A stretch of 64,000 nucleotides of DNA from Echinostoma caproni (taxonomy: Eukaryota; Platyhelminthes; Trematoda; Plagiorchiida; Echinostomatidae): assembly GCA_900618425.1 (NCBI GenBank), contig UZAN01039372.1, positions 206,471-270,470 on the forward strand, written 5' to 3'. Under the pieces are notes generated by a model. It did not search any database and was not told the DNA's origin. It was given only the letters and a program-made list of their open reading frames with translations. Positions 1-12,772 of this stretch are shown here, piece by piece (within the stretch, counting starts at the first letter, position 1; each line of letters opens with the position of its first letter). A program made the translations under genes and the position numbers.

Positions 1-3000
1 AGCTTGAGAGTTTTAGCCTAATCTAACAGATAAGTCACCGAATATTGCATACTGTATTACCAGTCAAGTGCTTTCATCCCTGAGATGCGTTTGGTACTGA
101 AGGCGTGCTTACTGAACCGCTTTTTCTACCATTATAGTTCATCAAGCGAAATCGCAACCAAGTTTTGTATGAAAACAGTTCCTGTTTTTCCTGTGTTCTC
201 TCTGCCTCTGGATCAAATCGCAACGCGCTGAGGCAAACTGTTGACCAAGTTCTGTTTATAAATGATTTTAAATCTGTTCTATTCTATATCAACCGTTAAA
301 TACAATATGGTCGTTCCCTTGTTGATCTCCATGCTCAAATCACTGGTTCGAAGTCTGATGATCCAAAGAACGCATAAAGAATATCTGATTGAAACTAGCA
401 TGTATCGTTCAAATATGATTGAATACGGGGATTCCTGCTTTTATGATGTACGAGACAAACAGAAGCAGTATTGAAAGGAAGGATGGAGATTGATGTAACT
501 TCGGGCGTCTCGTAAACTGAATCAACACATTTTACAGTTTAAAGTCCTCAGAAATAACGTTGTTCTTTAAAATGCTCTCTTCTGGGCAAAGTCCACGCGA
601 TGGGCAGATGTAGATCTTGAAAACATTGATTCGTTGTTTTCGTCAGCCTCTGACGGATAAGCTGCATTGCGTATTTAGCGGTTTAACTGGGATTCGAACC
701 GAGGCACCAGCACGCTAACCCTTTGGATTATGCAATGTTGGCCGCAGTGCCCCGCCAGGTCAAACAATAGGATATCCAAATTCATAATCTTTGTTCGTTA
801 ACTGGAGCAAATACGAACATTGCACCAACACTTCCCCCACAGCTACTGGCTTCAACTAATGAGACAACAAGTTTTATCATTGTTTACTTATTTGATTTCT
901 CATCCCGTAACACGAAAATATATATAATTCGGTCATTCATTTATTTCCTAGAACAAATAAAACTGTAATTTAGAAAATGTTTTCTCATGTATTTTTACTA
1001 TGCGCAGGGTTCATTTTTGGTGATCAAATTGAAACCTTGTCCCCTGGGTTATTTATTCCTATTGCATAGGCCGGTTTTGCCTAGCTGAATGCAGACAGAA
1101 CTCTCACACATTCACGTGAGGCGAATCCAGATAAATCAACTGTGTAGTTTGACTGCCTTCTTATCTTTGTTTTTTCTTCTAATAAATTGAATTTTTTCGT
1201 GACTCACAACACCCGCATAAAGAAGACGTCAAGGGGATGTGACCGAAATTAATTTGCAGAGACACTTAATAAAAACAGCTTTTCTCGTCAAGACACCTAG
1301 AGATTCGTTGGTTATAAACCTCTCCGTCTGTCTGACGGGACGTCGGGATGGGGTCATTACACACATAAGAATTGAGATGAAAGGCACATGTGCTCACTAT
1401 GTGAAATGCGCATATGAGCAAAAAAAGGTGTGTGGGAGTGTCATAGAGAGAGGGAGAGAGATAGTAAACGCCGAATGCATGTGTGAGTGAATGAATAAGA
1501 CAGTCCGACTATTGTGCGAAGTACCGGCTATCTGGTCAGCTCTCACATCTGTTAAGACGCTCGTTCTCTGTTTTTGAAAGTGATGCGTGAAGACGGGACA
1601 TCTAATGAGTCAGTACCCGACGGACTAGACAGAGTGGAAGGTGATCGAAAACGCCTACTCGAGTGTCGATCAAAATGATGTTCGCGACATCGACATCATC
1701 ATCGACTGGCTATCTGAAAAAAAACTTGTTATTCACTTATTAACCTTCCGACCACAGGTTGGACATATGTGCCAAAGAACCGTTTTAATTGCGAACCTAA
1801 GTATGTCGAATTGGTTATACCTGTGATGCGAAGTGCCATGGTCATACCCACTCATCCGTTCATACAGGCCCATGTGAGTTGAACAGATGTGGATGACAGC
1901 TTCCGACACACTGCTCTTTTCTGACATCCCCGAATCTCAACACTAATGACAACCATCTTTACAATTTTTGTTATCTTACAAGTTTTCGTTCAATAGAAAA
2001 ACAGTGGATGAACTGCCACTCACATCCGCGCTCGAATGCCTGCTGAGATCGTTGGTACACATCAGCCGGTGTGAGTTCGCAAAGCTGCCTAAAATGACAT
2101 TCCAACAGGGCTTTAACTAATCCTTTGCATACTATTGCGGCACCCCACCGAGATACGTAATTAAACCAAATGCACCTGACTCAGATTGTCATACACATCA
2201 CACGCGGCCAATAAACTCCCTGAAGGACAAAATATAACTTCTACAGTATTATAACTATGCAATAAACAGCACATCCAGAAACCCCGTTAGTCCCTTGTTC
2301 AGCGAATTAGTTTTGACTTTTGCTGATCAGCTGTTAGGATAGTCTATTTGCTTTTAATATCTATGAGGTTTGCAAAATAGTTCCGTCGTTTATTTCAAAT
2401 TTAATAAATTATTATTTAGTTGGATCAGAGGAAAAAGGAAATCACACAGTATCGATCACATAAACATCAGGATAGTTTTTAAGTTGTAGAGGTCCGTAAT
2501 TTTAGCAAACTTAACCCAGACGGGTTGATCAATAGTTGTGTATATTAAATGATAACAATCATTGAAATCAATACATTGAATCAATGATGGATTACTACAC
2601 AGCTGGATCCGCTTAGTCATCAATTGGTTAAGTGATTGACAACTCGCGTTGATTATTTAGTATCATTTAGTATCCTGAAAGGACCATGAGCGACAAAACG
2701 TCAACGGATAACTCCTCACTGGAATAACTTTGAAATCCATGTGCAATTGTTCCCCAAACTCATGCAACACCACTAAATTCGCCAGATCTATTCCTGATAA
2801 TAAAAANATAAAAAATATTGGAGCCTCAAGCACGGAAATCAATAAGGTATTACCCCCTAACCATGCACAACATAAATGTAGCAGTAACTACCTTTATCGT
2901 GGTTTCTATCAGTTGAAAACCTTGTAAGCAAAATTGGGAAGTGAAATAAATTTGTTCATTGAGAGTCATGTCTCATGAGTTCTATAAACACCTATATAAC

Positions 3001-5560
3001 TTTCAATATTTCACAATCATCAAATTTAAACGGGCAATTGAATCCTTCTCTCTTTCACTCAGGAACCAACCCCGGATAAGCAAAGTGATTCGTGGGTTAC
3101 ACTTCTAAAATCGCATTGTCCAGAGTCAGTATCTCCATTGATACGTAATACTGAAGATCACAAAGCGATGTAAAAAGCAGCCATGCATTTTCATTCGCAA
3201 ATTTCAAGAATGAGTGAGGTTTATTTCACTTCATCAGATGAGCCCCCACTTGAGCCCAAAAGCAATCTTCCATTAGGGTTTTCGTGAATGAAATTTGAAG
3301 CAAACTAGAGCATTTTTGAAATTCCCAACGAGTCCCTTAAAACTCACTAAATATAATTTGCCTAATGAGAAATCAAGATGGATGGATTGCCATCAAACTA
3401 GAAATAGGAGTTTAATCGTATGCATCTCTTTGATATCTGCTCCCATGGGAATTTTGGAGTTTTTTTAGGAACAACGAGCTTCCCAATATCTATTTAAATT
3501 GTGCTGGGACTTCAGCGAACAAAACGACGCTGACGTTAATCAGGTTCTTTGATACCATCTTTGTCATTAAAGAAGATCGATTGAGGAATACTAATTATAT
3601 TCTGTAAGAAGCCAGTCAGTTGCTCCTAGATAGCGCCAATATTTTTCCATCGACCGCTGTGACTGCATAGTACAGCTGAATAGGGAAGAGAATGTGAATA
3701 ATGAAGAACTTACCATGGAGAGGAAGGCTTCAAGTTGATATTCCTAGTCAGGAATTTTCTCTAAACGAGGACTGTAGGAATTGTCGAGTGATATGTGGTT
3801 ATTTTGACGCTACATATGATAGCAACCAATTTATCACTAAATGAACAGAAAAATGACGTTCAGAAACTGAGGGTTTATGAATCCCCACACTATCACCATG
3901 CAACAGTTACAAAATCCCATCAGTGATAATTTCACAGTTTTTCTGTCTATCGACCGAACGTACAACTCAGTTGGATTATTACATTGCACTCTCACACTTG
4001 TAACCTTCTCCACTTCTAAGCATTCAGGTCTCTCTGAGGCGATTCTCTCCCATCCCTGCAATAAGTAATGATCAAAGTTCACTCATAAATATTAGACATT
4101 TGGTGGATTACCTATGAGAGTGGCAAGTTTACTGTTCCATAAGTTCTCGTATATCATCAGCTTTTTCAGAACAAACCAGCATTATTGGTTTCTTCCACTG
4201 GAGAATTCAATCAACTCGAAGCATTGAAAATATGCAATTGCGGCAATCAGTTAAGTATCATTTACGTTGTAAAAGCGTACCAATACAGTAAAAAAGGATA
4301 TCAAATGCTGTTTATAATAAGTACGTTCCTGAAGATCTCAACCGACTCGAAAAGAGTTCAATCAATGGTCATACATATACGTCTATGCAGTTATTGTTTT
4401 TTTCAATGAATGCTTCATATCTCCCTTGTTCGAATCCGTTGACCACCTTCCAATCGCCCACCCCTCCCCCAGGTTTGCTTACAAACCTTCATTTTTAACT
4501 CTCTTTTCTCTTGCGCATGTCACACAGTCAACTGCCCGCTGGTTCGACAAAGGCCTTGGAACAGTTAGATTATTGTTTCTAGATTCTGTGAATGAATTTG
4601 GAACTGTGCAGTAAAGCACACGTCGGTGTTACATACTATGATAGCACACGCTCTAATTTCTTTAGACCCATGCGAGGTTTCTTTTGCGGTCGGAACCACG
4701 TTACTTCCTGCTGTTCCGCGCGGTCTTTTATCCAAGTCAGCCCTGTTGTTTTTCAACATGTTGTCCAATTCACTGTTTTTTTCTTCTAATACATTCGAGA
4801 TCTACTGATACTCCGCTTATTCATTGGTTTCACGTTAGCGGATAATTCTGTGGTTGTGCGCTTTCACTGTAAAAGGGGTTCCCCCGTTATTCAGTAATTA
4901 ACTTAGTCATTGCATGTTTTGCCTCAATGTTTGTGCTGCTCTTCAGCACTTGTGTCCTAAGCTCCAAGGATTTCCACCGAACTTTTGGAAATCGGTTTGA
5001 ACAGAATTCTTCTCCATGCCAAAACGTAATCACTTCAGCTTACGCTACTGGAACCTCACAGCTTTTCTCATTCACACCTTATGCCTTTATCTGGCTGCTT
5101 TTATAATCCAAAACAGCCCAAACAAAACCATAAAAATTATAGTATGGATTATAATGGATTCTATCCTGTTTATTTTATTCTAATGAATTCTAAACGATTA
5201 TAAATCTACTTTTATTACTTAAATTTATCTCGAGCTTGCAACAAAGTCTATCTGCCATATTTCAACTTCTCCAATTGAAGATGACTCTGAACAGATCATC
5301 TCTAAGTGCATGACGTAGAAACTTCACTCTATCAGTCCTTGATTTCCCATGTGAAACTCTATTCAATTGAAGTGCTTGGAAAGTTTAGCCTAAGATGACC
5401 CATTCGCTAGGTTACACGACACCCACTCTGTAATTATATTCCCGCTACAGAGAGCAAACCTCATGAGGCGGAGCCTTTTAACCCCAAGTGGACCCCCATT
5501 TATGTCGTCTGACCTCGGCAGACACTATTTCTTTTTGATGTTGTTCAAAACAGTTTTTTT
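1..5560. other. AT-rich stretch without recognisable gene
   Basis: Only short open frames (81 codons or fewer) occur here, on both strands, with no family motif or convincing splice pattern. A small repeat of the unit tatttagtatca lies near 2,655-2,675. A GA-rich patch lies at 1,445-1,465. A tRNA-like B box on the minus strand (about 680-700) is listed separately. Single N at 2,807 between two copies of ataaaaa. Confidence 0.5.
676..770 (-). repeat. Weak tRNA-like SINE relic (B box only)
   Basis: On the minus strand the sequence GGTTCGAATCCCAG matches a Pol III B box, preceded about 60 bases upstream by a degenerate A-box-like region. No cloverleaf can be drawn, so it is not a tRNA gene. It may be a decayed SINE head, and is too degraded to place in a family. 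Confidence 0.2.
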
Positions 5561-5883
5561 GCCCTGTCCAATTAGTGCGAACTTCATTGACCTCAGACCA
5601 TTGGTAAAGCAGTTAGTTTGACGAAGGGGAAGACTAAGTTAGGAGGGGCAACACTTTGGTTAGTCAGTGACAATATGGAAGGAAAGTTGAGTTCTATCCC
5701 TGTTAAAACTCTATTCCCCGGGCAAAAGGCCCAAAAAATACACGAACATTACTGAAACGACACATTAAGGTAGTTCCTCTGATTATTTATGAGAAACGAG
5801 ATGCAGTATTCGAAATATGATGTGATTTCTGGATAAGCTGCGCATTACATTCCATTAGAGAGCGTTGGTGTGCTCCTAAGTAA

Positions 5884-6608
5884 AGTAAGTTGCAAACATT
5901 TCTGGATAATTTGAATGCCAGTATAGCCATATTCGGTATGCGGTTTGCACCTTCAAAGTGTAAAATGTTACTACAAGACTGGGTTGGTCCAGCACTCAGC
6001 CTCACTCTAACTGGGGAAGTAATAGAGCAGGTGGAGAAGTTTTGTTAGCTGGCCAGCTACATCTCACCTGGTGGATGCATCACGGATGAAGTGTCAGCTC
6101 GCATACAGAAGGCTCGGTTGGTATCTACAAATTTGAGACATCTGTGGCGCCGTCGCGACAGCCGGTTGTCTGTGAAGGGTCGAGTGTGTGCCGCGACAGT
6201 TCGGCCAGCCTGCTATACGGTGCAGAAACTTGGCCAATAAGGAAGCAGGATAAAGACAGACTGTCGGTTTTCGAACACCGCTGTCTACGTAGCATTGCAC
6301 GAATCTGGTGAGGTAGCCGCATGAGCAAAGTTGACGTTAGACGCAGAGTTTTGGGGATCCGAGGTCACCCACTGGAGCAAGTGGTCCACCTCCATAGATT
6401 ACGTTGGTTGCGACATGTGTTACGCATGTCACCAGATAGGTTACCACGGCGAGCGATGTTCGCCAAAGCAGACACCGAGTGGAAAAAAGCCAAAGGTAGT
6501 CAAACTAAGACCTGGCACGAGGGTATGAAAACCTTAACCAGGAGACTGGGTCACATAGGCCCTGTTAGGCTCCCTGGCTGGGGACCTCGGGATGATCGTA
6601 ACCGATAG
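5884..6608 (+). pseudogene. Reverse transcriptase C-terminal fragment (RTE-like)
   Basis: A decayed coding segment within the LINE. The longest intact piece is 6,321-6,608 (95 codons), containing LRWLRHVLRMSPDRLPRRA and ending LPGWGPRDDRNR before a TAG. Upstream the same domain continues in one frame from about 5,884 to a stop near 6,045, then beyond another stop at about 6,239. No YADD or FADD catalytic box is visible, so the palm is missing or too eroded. No function should be expected. Confidence 0.7.
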
Positions 6609-6825
6609 TTAGAGACACTGAGTGATATGATTGGGTATCGTAAACGGTATTGTTTGTGCATCTCCTTAATTTCTTTACAACCTTAAACCACTGAACTTCT
6701 CCATTTTCTGTTCTGCCCCGCTTTCAGCTTTCAACTTTCCTTACTTCTCCTATTCTTCATCCAAACGGGCAGCCAAAAGACAGCAATCAAAACCGGTGCA
6801 CGAATATGCGTGGTAATGGTTGTAC

Positions 6826-6856
6826 AAACTGAACTGAAACTGGAACTGAAACTGGT
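6826..6856 (+). repeat. Short tandem 3' tail of the RTE-like LINE
   Basis: Two adjacent copies of the 12-mer GAACTGAAACTG follow a related partial unit. RTE-type LINEs usually end in short tandem repeats rather than poly(A), so this probably marks the element's 3' end and gives its insertion boundary. Confidence 0.5.
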
Positions 6857-8041
6857 GTGACAACTCCACTTCAAGAGTGAAACTCGCGGTCAACTAACTT
6901 TGGGCTGTGGGAAATCAATGAGCTACTTGAAATGCATATTCCATTTTATTACCTTTCGACTTTCTCTGCAAGCTATTCTCCGCCTACAATAATGATCAGG
7001 TTTACATTGCTTTTAGCATCCGTCATTCAGAAGAAAATTGTACGTATAATTAGGTCCCTCGTTTCTTATTCCCTCATCTTCCCTTGTCTTTTCCCATTTA
7101 GATACCATGTTAATCAATAGTTGTTTTGGTATTGACCTTCAGAATTTATAATCTGCAATATCGTTTTGACTCTACATTACAGGAAGGCATTACCAAAACA
7201 TTCTTAGGTTCCTTGTATTTACCTTCATTTGAAGCCACATGTCTATACTCTATCCCGCCCCTGGGATAACTTAAGTTTTGCGCTTTCATATTGATGAACG
7301 TTGATGGCACATTGTATGATGCTGCTCCCATTTATCTGTATACCTTAGCTGTCTCTCTTGATTCCATGGATTTGCGGTTTACAGTTTATAATACCGACAT
7401 CCCTCACTTACCTTACTTAACCAAATGCAGTTGGATCTAGTCTTTACGGCTGAAGTTAAATCTCTGTTCTTCTCCGATTCACCACAAGTCGTTTTTGAGC
7501 CACCTTCGATTGCATTTGGGTATACTAATACAGTTCATGATGAACTGGGCAGTGTGTGTTCGGCTAAGTCTGACAGAATGATCACTCTTCATTCTGTGTT
7601 CGTTCTATTGGTTTTCTCATTCGGCCGATCCGTGATATAATTCTCACGATTCTATTCAATGATTTCCGTGCTAAACATCAAATCAACACTTCCGGTTCAG
7701 TTAGCTCCACACGAGCATTTTCGTGAAAGAAAACAAAATACCGGTCTGTGTTAGAAGAATGTGGGCATTAGCCATAGTTCACTGAGAATTCAAGGCGTTA
7801 GAGCGTATTATTTATCACTGTTTATTTCTGCACTAAAGAGAATCAGTGTGTGATGACGGACAAATTCGGCATTGACCAAGATCACTATCCCATTGCCCCA
7901 AGGTTCTTGAGCGGTCAATTTCCGTAGAAAATTCCATGAGGTACACCTATTTATTCAATGAAGAAAACAATTAAGAAGCTTAGCCAAATTAGAATGTTTA
8001 ACAGATTCAAGAGTGTTGTTCAAATTGTGAAAAGTTGAACA
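6857..8041. other. Stretch without recognisable gene
   Basis: No protein family motif, splice-consistent exon chain or repeat relationship to other parts of the window was seen on either strand. Confidence 0.4.
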
Positions 8042-8125
8042 GCCTCGGTGGGATTCGAAACCACGCATGAACGCCGCACACACTTTTCTACGAGACACGC
8101 TATACCAGTAGAGCTACGAAATCAC
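8042..8125 (-). repeat. tRNA-derived SINE head, family 1
   Basis: On the minus strand the sequence begins with a CGTAGCTCTACTGGTATAGC block (A box region), continues through a GCGGCGTTCATGCG block and ends GTTTCGAATCCCACCGAGG (B box and acceptor-like 3' half). The same three blocks recur at 41,555-41,612 and 58,035-58,124, so this is a dispersed family and not a single tRNA gene. The 5' acceptor strand no longer matches the 3' CCGAGGC, showing decay. Confidence 0.6.
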
Positions 8126-11100
8126 ACAGATAGCACTGATATTTTCTTGTTTCGAACATCCAGGTAAAAGAAGCATATGGAAACTTGAGCGGATTTGGAA
8201 GAGCACCAAATGGTTATTTCGTTCTTGTTGGAGCTCGTCACCAATGCATATTGTTTCAGTTGGGTAAAATTCAGTGGCCTCAATCGAGGAGAACATGCTT
8301 CTTGAGACTAAGTTTAATAGCTGCTATGAAATGCATAAAGTCAAAACATAAAACTACTTAAGTCAATCGTGAAGAACTTATCGTCACATTTAGCAATACT
8401 CTGTATCCTAGCAGGTCAAAAGCATCATTATTCCCGTTTTTTCGGTTGCATTTTTCAGCTGGAATTTCTGATCGTTTCTGTCGCTAAAATAGCCACGGTA
8501 TGAAATCCTATAAAGCAGTTCGAAGATTAAACAAAATATGAGGATTCCGAGACCACTCCAGTGCTTCGAAAAGGTAGTTCGTGCTGCCAAAACTGTGTTG
8601 AGCTTTGTACTCCACAAGTGACCTGAAAACAACATGTCAACTAGTCAACTTTTGGTTTCGTATATTCACTGATCCATTGAGGATACTCCATTTAATATAT
8701 TATTCACTAATCCGTGCAGTGAAACTGACACATTTCACTATGGGATTGGTAAACTTCTCGGCGACATTCCTTGCAAAGCTGATACACTAGGAAACAGATG
8801 ACACTGGTTGTGCAGTATGGGGACCACCATCCCATTTATCCGTCAGTGGCATGTTCCAATCACAGTATCTCGTCACTCGATCTACCCACTTCTTTCATGC
8901 CTCAACCAGAAGTTGACCGGAAGCGGCTCGCTTTCTGTAAATTGACCACACCAGTCTATATTCCCTCAAAACGAACTTACAACGGTTATTAACGTTATCA
9001 TTAGTTTGATTTACGATCCCTTGTTAAACTCTATCCCCTGAACAACTAGCGTCGCAGTATCCATGTTGTTATTGGGGTCTGAGGGCACTTGATTTTCGTC
9101 CCGTGCTACATAATGATTGAGGAATGCATAGAGATGAAATTACGTTGTAACATGAGATAGGAACAAAATAATGGTTTTTCAGTTAATTTTGCTTTGGTGA
9201 CCACACACCGGCAGGTTCTGAGTAGGATTTACTTGTACATATATATATATATGATGTGATAATTTGGTTGGCAAACAATCGTAAGCTCTCTGCTATCGCT
9301 ACTAAACAGACATTGCTACAAATCCTTAGCAAGGAAAAACTACAACATGCCATTCGCTGAACAAATAGGTATTTAGAAACTTACGGCAAAGTCCTATTTG
9401 ATCTCCAGACCTGGAGAACCAAGACCGGCGGTGGGGTTAAAATATGAGGATTAAAGAGTGGAACGATGATGATGGGTTGGAATCCAGACCTAAGACGAGA
9501 GAAACGGCTAGGTAAAACAACATGATTTCTATTGTTATCGAAAGAGCAGAATACATGGCCAGTGGACCTTGTTCCAGTGTTTCGTATACGACCGGGGTCT
9601 TGTATCTACACAAAAATACACAAACCTAGACGTACCTACTTGAGAGCTAACACGGAACACATGACTCAAGCCATCAGGCAATTTTGCGGCAAGCAGACGA
9701 TGAGCGTGAGTGCATCCAATCAGAGGGGGCAAGGTATATATTCTCCAGTTTGACAGCTGATATACCAGGGGCAATCCAATATAGGAGCAGGAATCAGTCA
9801 TGTCGTTTACAACAAATACCTCAGATGAGAGATACTACAAATACGATCATGAACGCGTTCAGCTGATAAGCAGCAAGCAATTGTGACAAACAAGCCTTGC
9901 AATCAGATGAAGTTTGCCGCCGAGTGTGTGTGGCAGAGTGGGGGGGGAGGCGGGAAGAGATGAAAAAATGGGATACTTTGGAGATACGACATGAATTGCT
10001 GGAGGGACAAGGCTACATGAATAACTCTCCAGTTGTCCACTCCCTCTAATAAGACAATGTNAATGGGAGAATTGGGGAAATCTGTGGAGGGAGGAGAAGA
10101 CCATCTGTCTGTCTATCTGTCTGCCCGCATGACAAGCAAGCACGCACACAGTCGGTGGGTTGGCGGTTCGTCGGAACTCCAGGCAAACAAACAAAAGGAC
10201 GGATGGTCATGGTCGGCGCATGTTATTCGAAATAGCTGCCTCATTTGTCAGAAACGAACAAAGTGTCTGTGGACAGAGGGCCTGTTTAAGTCTGGACGGG
10301 TTTGGCAAGTTATTCGTAACCTGGGGATTTATGACCCACGGAATCTATCGTGTTCGAAACAGTTAACCACAAAAAACATACATCCACTTCAGAAGGAACT
10401 TTGTTAATCATCGCAACAAACGGCGGTGAAGTGCGACTGAAACAAGTGGGCCTTGCGTGAATGTGTGCAGCGGAAGGGATCAAAGCGTTTACGGTAAATA
10501 ACTAAAAATGTGTTTAGGAAAGTAGATACAAAAGCCACCTAAGCTGGTCTGAGCTAAGTCACGATTTTCTACGCGCTTTAGGAATGATTCAAGTAAGGTC
10601 TGGAATGGAATGATACACTTAAGTGACAATCAACTTAATTTGGAAAACTGGTTGCACACTATTCTATGCAGCAGTATTCTCATTTTATTCAACACAGCAT
10701 AGCACACCGGAATCCATTGAAAGCATGCAGGACGCAATAAGAACGCAGCGATCACATCCTCCAACATATTGTTCTACCACGGTGCAAAAAAGGGTACCTT
10801 AGGGACCAAAATTTCTTACCGGAATATCACATACGAACAACCTTGAGGTCAGAGCAAATGCGGTTCAGTTAGATTGGTTCAATTTACTCCGCACAAAACA
10901 GTCAGGTGCATCTGTGTGCTATTACTGTCAGCGATTTTGATGTGACTATCCAGGGAGACGCAAACTGATTAACAAACAGAGAAATTACCAAACTTGAAAT
11001 AGCACATGAGGGTCTGTTTCCGAGAGAAAAAGCGGGAAGAAGTATACAAGAGATTTGCCTCCTTTTTGGTACGTTTCTTTTCTGAAACCAGTCAATTTTG

Positions 11101-11395
11101 AGGAGCCATTGCAATAATCCTGTGATGAGTTTTACAAGACGATGAGTCTAACCTTGACATTGAGACTATTTTTATTATTTTATAGCAAGTGATTCATGCA
11201 GGACTGGAAAACAATTCTTAAATGCATGCAACCGGTTGCAGCATCCTTGATGTTTACTAACTATGCATGTCCGACCGTTTTTAAGCTCATCTTTTCTGTG
11301 AGGTTAAGGAAATATTACCTTTATTTGAATCTTTTAAAAAGTCTTTTTACTTCCTTGGTTATTTATTAAAGATACAAATGTACAGTCAACTTTCA
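8126..11395. other. Stretch without recognisable gene; minor simple repeats
   Basis: Contains a short (TA)n at 9,239-9,252 and a single N at 10,061. G-rich and C-rich patches lie around 9,935-9,955. Open frames reach 111-124 codons but overlap each other on opposite strands, contain an N, and show no motif. Confidence 0.4.
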
Positions 11396-11535
11396 GGAAG
11401 CGAGCTGCGGCCATGCAAAGGCTGCCTGGGGAAGTGCAGAAATAGGGATAACGGGCAGTGGTGGAGCCATTCGAATCCGGGACTTTCGGGGCACAGTTTG
11501 GTGACCTAACCACTTGACCACCATCGCCCTAGGGA
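11396..11535 (-). repeat. tRNA-derived SINE-like repeat, family 3
   Basis: The minus strand carries a good Pol III A box (TGGTCAAGTGG) and, 40-odd bases downstream, a B-box-like GGATTCGAATGG. This is the layout of a tRNA-related promoter. The right-hand part is GC-richer than the surroundings. It lacks a full cloverleaf, and no second copy was found in this window, so a degenerate tRNA pseudogene is an alternative. Confidence 0.45.
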
Positions 11536-11689
11536 GTATTTTCAAGAAAATCGAACTTCAAACAATCGCCTGAATTGCAAAGCTTGTTGTGTGCCACGGA
11601 GAACGTTGTTACTCTCCAGACATGTGCGAGTTATTTTCGTAACATGAAAATCAGAAGACTGTTGAGTTTAATCAGAAAAGACTTATAAA

Positions 11690-12216
11690 NNNNNNNNNNN
11701 NNNNNNNNNNNNNNNNNNNNNNNNNNNNNNNNNNNNNNNNNNNNNNNNNNNNNNNNNNNNNNNNNNNNNNNNNNNNNNNNNNNNNNNNNNNNNNNNNNNN
11801 NNNNNNNNNNNNNNNNNNNNNNNNNNNNNNNNNNNNNNNNNNNNNNNNNNNNNNNNNNNNNNNNNNNNNNNNNNNNNNNNNNNNNNNNNNNNNNNNNNNN
11901 NNNNNNNNNNNNNNNNNNNNNNNNNNNNNNNNNNNNNNNNNNNNNNNNNNNNNNNNNNNNNNNNNNNNNNNNNNNNNNNNNNNNNNNNNNNNNNNNNNNN
12001 NNNNNNNNNNNNNNNNNNNNNNNNNNNNNNNNNNNNNNNNNNNNNNNNNNNNNNNNNNNNNNNNNNNNNNNNNNNNNNNNNNNNNNNNNNNNNNNNNNNN
12101 NNNNNNNNNNNNNNNNNNNNNNNNNNNNNNNNNNNNNNNNNNNNNNNNNNNNNNNNNNNNNNNNNNNNNNNNNNNNNNNNNNNNNNNNNNNNNNNNNNNN
12201 NNNNNNNNNNNNNNNN
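11690..12216. other. Assembly gap (527 N)
   Basis: An unbroken run of N. Any reading frame drawn through it is an artefact. Confidence 1.
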
Positions 12217-12329
12217 ATAAGCATCCAAATGATTCCCTATGGATGCGTTATTTCTGAATGATTTAATTTTGTTTTTTATTGATGTATGTATGTCTTCGAT
12301 TATTAATTTAATTTTTTCGGAAGTGGAAG

Positions 12330-12430
12330 CGGTATGGTATACGTCGAAAGTGTGGAAGTAAGGCGTCGATGGCGGCGTCAGTGATGGGATTCGAACACGT
12401 AAGCTGTTGATGGCAAGCCTATGACTGCGT
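12330..12430 (-). repeat. Weak tRNA-like B box relic
   Basis: The minus strand contains TGTTCGAATCCCATC, a good B box, with no clear A box upstream. Probably a SINE remnant, with low certainty. Confidence 0.2.
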
Positions 12431-12460
12431 GTGATTTATTTGAATATAACATTCCTCAAT

Positions 12461-12772
12461 TTACGCTGAAAATATCGAAGGTAGACGAGTAGCACAACGC
12501 CTGTTTGATGAGTGGAAAAGACCGCGAAACTGGTTGTGTGCTTTCAGCTCTTCATTTAACAAATGTTCTAAAACTATTGTTGTTTTATTTCGATACATTA
12601 CTTCACAAAAGCGTATATATCTACCATTGAAATCTGACGACTTTTTTAACATGTGACAGTATGGCAAGGCGTCATCTCCATGTTGTTCGGTTGCATGTAC
12701 GGAACCGGATCCCTTGGTTCTCTCATAAAATACCCGTACATTTACCATACAGCGATCAAATATGAATCTCAT
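12461..12772 (-). CDS. Unrecognised open frame, 103 codons
   Basis: An ATG-to-stop frame on the minus strand. The middle of the translation (around residues 30-85) has a protein-like balance of charged and hydrophobic residues, but no family is recognised and no flanking splice sites were confirmed. ORFs of this length also occur by chance in this window, so it is a weak candidate. Confidence 0.15.
   Translation of the reverse strand: MRFIFDRCMVNVRVFYERTKGSGSVHATEQHGDDALPYCHMLKKSSDFNGRYIRFCEVMYRNKTTIVLEHLLNEELKAHNQFRGLFHSSNRRCATRLPSIFSA

Larger units (their letters stand above)
5880..6856 (+). mobile_element. RTE-like non-LTR retrotransposon, 3' end (5'-truncated)
   Basis: The plus strand encodes, with frame breaks, the C-terminal part of a LINE reverse transcriptase plus its downstream domain. 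In order: a KCKML-like block after the RT palm, a YISPGGCITDE block, ARIQKARL, LRHLWRRRDSRLS, the LRWLRHVLRMSPDRLPRRA block, and LPGWGPRDDRNR. This arrangement is characteristic of RTE-type elements common in trematode genomes. The first 70-80% of the element is absent, which fits 5' truncation during target-primed reverse transcription. A short 3' UTR follows, ending in a two-unit tandem tail. Frameshifts and stops (about 6,045 and 6,239) make it inactive. Confidence 0.75.

Noticed and set aside
11631..12228. Long minus-strand reading frames of 181-197 codons
   Set aside because: They consist almost entirely of translated N from the assembly gap.
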